64,000 nucleotides of DNA from Stomorhina lunata (lineage: Eukaryota; Arthropoda; Insecta; Diptera; Rhiniidae), in the NCBI GenBank assembly GCA_933228675.1, contig OW121741.1, forward strand, positions 138,287,858 through 138,351,857, read 5' to 3'. Below, piece by piece: positions 59,456 through 64,000 of this stretch. The position numbers were made by a program, and so were the translations under genes. The notes under the pieces were generated by a model. That model worked only from the letters and a program-made list of their open reading frames with translations. It was not told the origin of the DNA and searched no databases. Position 1 is the stretch's first letter. Each line of letters starts with the position of its first letter.

Positions 59456-61550
59456 GAACAAAATTTTAAATTTTCTAAAATAGGAAAATTTAACTATTTT
59501 ACAGGAAATTTTTCAAAATTTTTATAAGAAAATTTTCAAAATTTGTCTATTTTTAAGAAAAATTTTCAAAATTTTTCTATTTTTATAGGAAAATTTTCAA
59601 AATTTTTCTATTTTTATAGGAAAATTTTAAAAATTTTTCTATTTTTATAGGAAAATTTTAAAAATTTTTCTATTTTTATAGGAAAATTTTAAAAATTTTT
59701 CTATTTTTATAGGAAAATTTTCAAAATTTTTCTATTTTTATAGGAAAGTTTTCAAAATTTGTCTATTTTTATATGAAAATATTCAAAATTTGTCTATTTT
59801 TATTGTAAAATTTTCAAAATTTTTCTATTTTTATAAGAACATTTTCAAAATTTTTCTATTTTTATAGAAAAATTTTCAAAATTTTTCTATTTTTATAGGA
59901 AAATTTTCAAATTTTTTTTTTTTTTATAGGAAAATTTTCAAAATTTTTCTATTTTCATGGGAAAATTTTCAAAATTTTTCTATTTTTATAGGAAAATTTT
60001 AAAAATTTTTCTATTTTTATAGGAAAATTCTCAAAATTTTTCTATTTTTATAGGAAAATTCTCAAAATTTTTCTATTTTTATAGGAAAATTTTCAAAATT
60101 TTTCTATTTTTATAGGAAAATTTTCAAAATTTTTCTATTTTTATAGGAAAATTATCAAAATTTTGCTATTTTTATAGGAAAATTTTCAACATTTTTCTAT
60201 TTTTATAGGAACATTTTCAACATTTTTCTATTTTTATAGAAAAATTTTCAACATTTTTCTATTTTTATAGGAAAATTGAATAATTTTTCCATTTTAATAG
60301 GAAACATTTTAAAAATTGGGCTATTTTTTATGAAGGTTTAAAAAATTTTGCTATTTTGGTTTTTATAAAAAAAAATTTAATTTGATTTTTATAGGAAAAA
60401 TTTTAAAATTTTGCTATTTTTATAGCAAAATTTCTGTTTTTTATAGGAAATTTTTTGAAAATTTTTTTATTCTTATAAAAAGAAAATTTTCAAAATTTGT
60501 CTATTTTTAAGGAAAATTTTCAAAATTTGTCTATTTTTAAGAAAAATTTTCAAAATTTTTCTATTTTTATAGGAAAATTTTCAAAATTTTTCTATTTTAT
60601 AGAAAATTTTCAAAATTTTTCTATTTTTATAGGAAAATTCTCAAAATTTTTCTATTTTTATAGGAAAATTCTCAAAATTTTTCTATTTTTATAAGAAAAT
60701 TATCAAAATTTTGCTATTTTTATAGGAAAATTATCAAAATTTTGCTATTTTTATAGGAAAATTTTCAACATTTTTCTATTTTTATAGGAACATTTTCAAC
60801 ATTTTTCTATTTTTATAGGAAAATTTTCAACATTTTTTTTTTTTATAGGAAAATTGAATAATTTTTCCATTTTAATAATAAACATTTTAAAAATTGGGCT
60901 ATTTTTTATGAAGGTTTAAAAAATTTTGCTATTTTCGTTTTTATAAAAAAAAAATTTAATTTGATTTTTATAGGAAAAATTTTAAAATTTTGCTATTTTT
61001 ATAGCAAAATTTCTGTTTTTTATAGGAAATTTTTTGAAAATTTTTTTATTCTTATAAAAATTTCTTTTAATTTTTCTATTTTTATAGCAAATAATTTTGA
61101 ACTTGTTTTTAACTTTTTAAGTTAAAAAATGCGAAAAAAAAATAAAAATTTTTATGAAACATAATTTTCCTATTTTAAATTTGTTACATTTTCTGACTTT
61201 TCCCATTTTTATAAGAAAGTTTTCCAATTTTTATACTTAAAATTTTAAAATAGAAAAATTTGCTTATTTTTTTAATTAAAATTTTCTTTTTTTATAGTAA
61301 CATTTCAGTAAAAATAACTATTTTAAAAATATTTATTTTATTAGCAAAACTTTCACAATTTGACTTTTTTCGTGGCATTATTTTCAGAATTTTGTAATTA
61401 TGATATCAATATTTTCAAAATTTTGATAGGAAAATTTTGAAAATTTACCTTTTTAAGGTAAAACTTTTTAAAATTTAATCACAAGAAATTTTTTTAACTT
61501 TTTGCTTCTTATAGCAAAATTTACGCTAAAGACTTTTCTACAAAAACTAA
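59456..61550 (-). repeat. 31 bp minisatellite array with 578 bp duplication
   Basis: Units contain AAAATTTTTCTATTTTTATA and GGAAAATTTTC, the reverse complement of the 51 kb array. A diverged block (GAAAATTGAATAATTTTTCC through ATTCTTATAAAAA) occurs at 60271 and 60849, 578 bp apart. After 61070 the repeat decays. Confidence 0.92.
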
Positions 61551-62580
61551 ATATTTTGACAGCTTCTGCCAAATTGAAAAGAAAACATACAAATTCCATA
61601 AAATAACAAAAGCTATTTAATTCTCCAACAAAAAATAAAATCTATCCATCATCAGCACTTCAATTTCTCAATTTTATAAGTTAACAAAATTGTTCGAAAA
61701 TTTTGCCAGAAAACTTCTTAAAAATTGTATATATTTTTAGCAAAATTTCACACCTTCAAAGAAAAATAAACGCACAAAAAATACTTAAAACTTTTTTTAT
61801 AAACCTCTTCGCTTAAAAAAAAAGAAAAACAACATCAAATTATAGTTTATTTACAAATAAACAAAAAAAGGAAAATTTCAATTTAAATAAACATCCAATT
61901 AAATTGAAAAGAAATTAAAATGAGTAATGATTTTGCTAAAATAACAAAAATAAAAAGTTCATCTATAAACTTAAAATTCTAAAAATAATAAAATCGAAAA
62001 AGTAAAAAAGGCATTGAAATGAAAATGATATAATTTTTAAAACAAAAAGCAATCCTATTTATTAAAAAAATAAAAATAATAAATAGCAAAAGCAACTCCA
62101 GCCGGAAAGATAGACAAACAGAGAGACAGACAGACACTTTAATATTCAATTAAACAATCATACAATTAAGATAAATTTTACAACAGAAACGATTGGGTAG
62201 AAAAAAAAACAAAAATAAACAGAAAACAGATGAATATACAATATTTTTTTATTCATATCGAAGGCATAAATAAATTAATTATAAACCGTTTAAAAATTAC
62301 CAATAATTGTTTAAAATCACAACACAATTTATGTTCATAGCAATAATCGTTAATATAAAACGATAAAATAAATTTATTAACATTTTAAAATGTATTAATT
62401 TATTGTAATTAATAACATTTTCAGGTGGGAGTTAATACATATTTAATAAGAAAAAAACAGTTTTAAAGCCTTGTATTCATGTTATTTGAAAATATTTGTT
62501 AACTGCTTAGAAATTTATATATACTAGTGTTAGCCAGGTATAAATTTTGTACTACACTGACCTATTTACACACGATGTTG
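61551..62580. other. Unique A-rich island
   Basis: Very AT-rich, A-biased on the plus strand, with a short GACA run near 62123-62136. No gene recognised. Confidence 0.4.
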
Positions 62581-62582
62581 TT

Positions 62583-63505
62583 ATACCCTTCACCACCATA
62601 GGTGGAAAGGGTATTATAAGTTTGTGCTGATGTATGTAACGTCCCACTTCCCGGAATTGATATATTGGCCACAAATATTAATATTTATACCCTTCACCAC
62701 CATAGGTGGAAAGGGTATTATAAGTTTGTGCTGATGTATGTAACGCATAGAAATATTTGTCTTAGACCCACCTTTTAGTAAACCAATAGGCTTAGAATCA
62801 CTTTCTGAGTCGATTTAGCGATGTCCGTCCGTCCGTCCGTCTGGCTGGCTGGACCCCCATGTAAACCTTGTAATCAAACTACAGATCGTAATTCTAAAGA
62901 AAATTTGATGAAATTTGGTACAGATCATTTTTTTGATAATGGGACCATGGCTATTGAAATTGGTCAAAATCGGTCCATTATTTATGGTACCTCCCATAGG
63001 TCCCACTTCCCGGAATTGACATATTGGCCACAAATATCAATATTTTTTCATGAAATTTAAAACATATAATTATTATGTAAACCTAAATCACTCTACCAAA
63101 TTTCGTTGAAATCGGTTCACATTTGACCATAGTTCCCATACAAACTCTTTAAAAATGCACTAAATGAGACAAAAAAATCACTAAAACGCTCGTAAATCCA
63201 AAGATATTGAAATTTATTTTTTATTTATTTTTTGAGTTTATTTTTTGCGTACATAATTTTTGTAACAACTGTAATCAATTTGCTAAATTTCAAGATAATC
63301 GGTCCACATTTGACCCCAGCTCTCATATAGGCCCAAATGATGGAAACAGCTTAAATATATAAGTTTTGAAAAAATGTTTGTATGATGGCAAAATTTAGCA
63401 AATATTTGTCTTTATACAGGAAAAATAACACCTTTGACCTTAGTGGTAAAGGGTATCGTATGGTCGGGCTTGACCGACTAAATATAGCGCTTTCTTACTT
63501 GTTTT
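62583..63505 (-). mobile_element. Element 'B' copy, inverted relative to 36.4 kb
   Basis: Begins ATACCCTTCACCACCATAGG, which folds on itself with TGGAAAGGGTAT, and ends GGTCGGGCTTGACCGACTA (a second hairpin) and CTTACTTGTTTT. Shared blocks with 36.4-37.1 kb include TATGTAACGCATAGAAATAT, GATTTAGCGATGTCCGTCCG and GACCATGGCTATTGAAAT. The first 104 bp (62583-62686) is a partial copy with an internal deletion, preceding the fuller copy at 62687. The GTCC/GGCT tract is at 62823-62853. Confidence 0.75.
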
Positions 63506-63960
63506 ATTTTATTTCATGAAATTGAAAACATATACCTACTGCTTATGTAAACTAAAATCACTGCACCAAATTTCTTTTAAATTGGTCCACATTTGACCAT
63601 AGCTCGCATACAAGCTCTTCTGTCAAAACTCACTAAATGAGACAAAAATCACTAAAACGCTCGTAAATCTGAAGATAATGCAAAATTTAAGTTAATAATT
63701 TAACACACATAATTTATGTAGCAACTATAATCAATTTGCCAAATTTCGAGATAATCAGTCCACATTTGACCCTAGCTCTCATATAAGTCCAAATGACGAA
63801 AACAGCTTAAATATATAAGTTTTGAGAAAACGTTTGTCTGATGCCAAAATTTAGCAAATATTTGTCCTTATACAGGAAAAATAACACCTTTGACCTTAGT
63901 GGTGAAGGGTATCGTATGGTCGGGCTTGACCGACTATAGCACTTTCTTACTTGTTTTTTA
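63506..63960 (-). mobile_element. Tandem partial copy of element B
   Basis: It repeats 63050-63505 with divergence. GGGTATCGTATGGTCGGGCT is at 63451 and 63907 (456 bp apart), and CACTAAATGAGACAAAAA and ACTAAAACGCTCGTAAATC recur in order. It ends with CTTACTTGTTTTTTA. The tandem arrangement suggests unequal exchange or end-to-end insertion. Confidence 0.75.
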
Positions 63961-64000
63961 AATGTGGTTTTTCTACAATCATAATTTTTAGTTATTAGTA

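Overview
The window looks like intergenic or intronic DNA from a higher fly (Diptera, Brachycera; probably a calyptrate fly such as a blow fly or house-fly relative). This is inferred from the very AT-rich sequence, CA/CAA-repeat-rich unique islands, GTCT/GTCC microsatellites inside dispersed elements, and jockey-like retrotransposons. No host protein-coding gene could be supported. The only long intact coding region belongs to a retrotransposon (2510-5413, minus strand).

Three kinds of DNA alternate. (1) AT-rich minisatellite arrays with 29-31 bp units make up roughly 23 kb by my tally: 2.0-2.4 plus 6.1-6.8, 7.5-12.2, 13.6-15.7, 18.0-18.6, 22.5-24.3, 26.9-29.1, 32.0-32.6, 33.1-33.9, 46.2-48.7, 50.8-52.9, 53.7-54.8, 56.5-58.1 and 59.5-61.5 kb. 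They fall into a few related unit types, occur in both orientations, and contain higher-order duplications of about 370-1340 bp. (2) Transposable elements: the intact LINE inserted inside a satellite array; at least three decayed copies of the same LINE; an RTE-like C-terminal remnant; a LINE remnant with RT and RNase H pieces; a 5'-truncated LINE end with a perfect 14 bp target duplication; a hAT-like non-autonomous element with 8 bp target duplications and its own internal minisatellite; a 166 bp MITE with TTA duplications; tRNA-like SINE pieces; and two families of dispersed elements with hairpin ends, nested in each other, one carrying a 741 bp (CAGA)n tract. (3) Unique islands with no recognisable exon, some rich in TGATCA-type palindromes and possibly regulatory.

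The most interesting pattern is the link between elements and satellites. A hAT-like element carries the same kind of 29-31 bp repeat that forms the big arrays. One array is built from higher-order units whose 'seed' is a piece of a dispersed element. One decayed LINE copy is split by such an array. This suggests the arrays grew from minisatellites carried inside mobile elements. A second notable event is a 62 bp sequence copied from 31.3 kb to 34.2 kb, where it is flanked by a 14 bp direct repeat.
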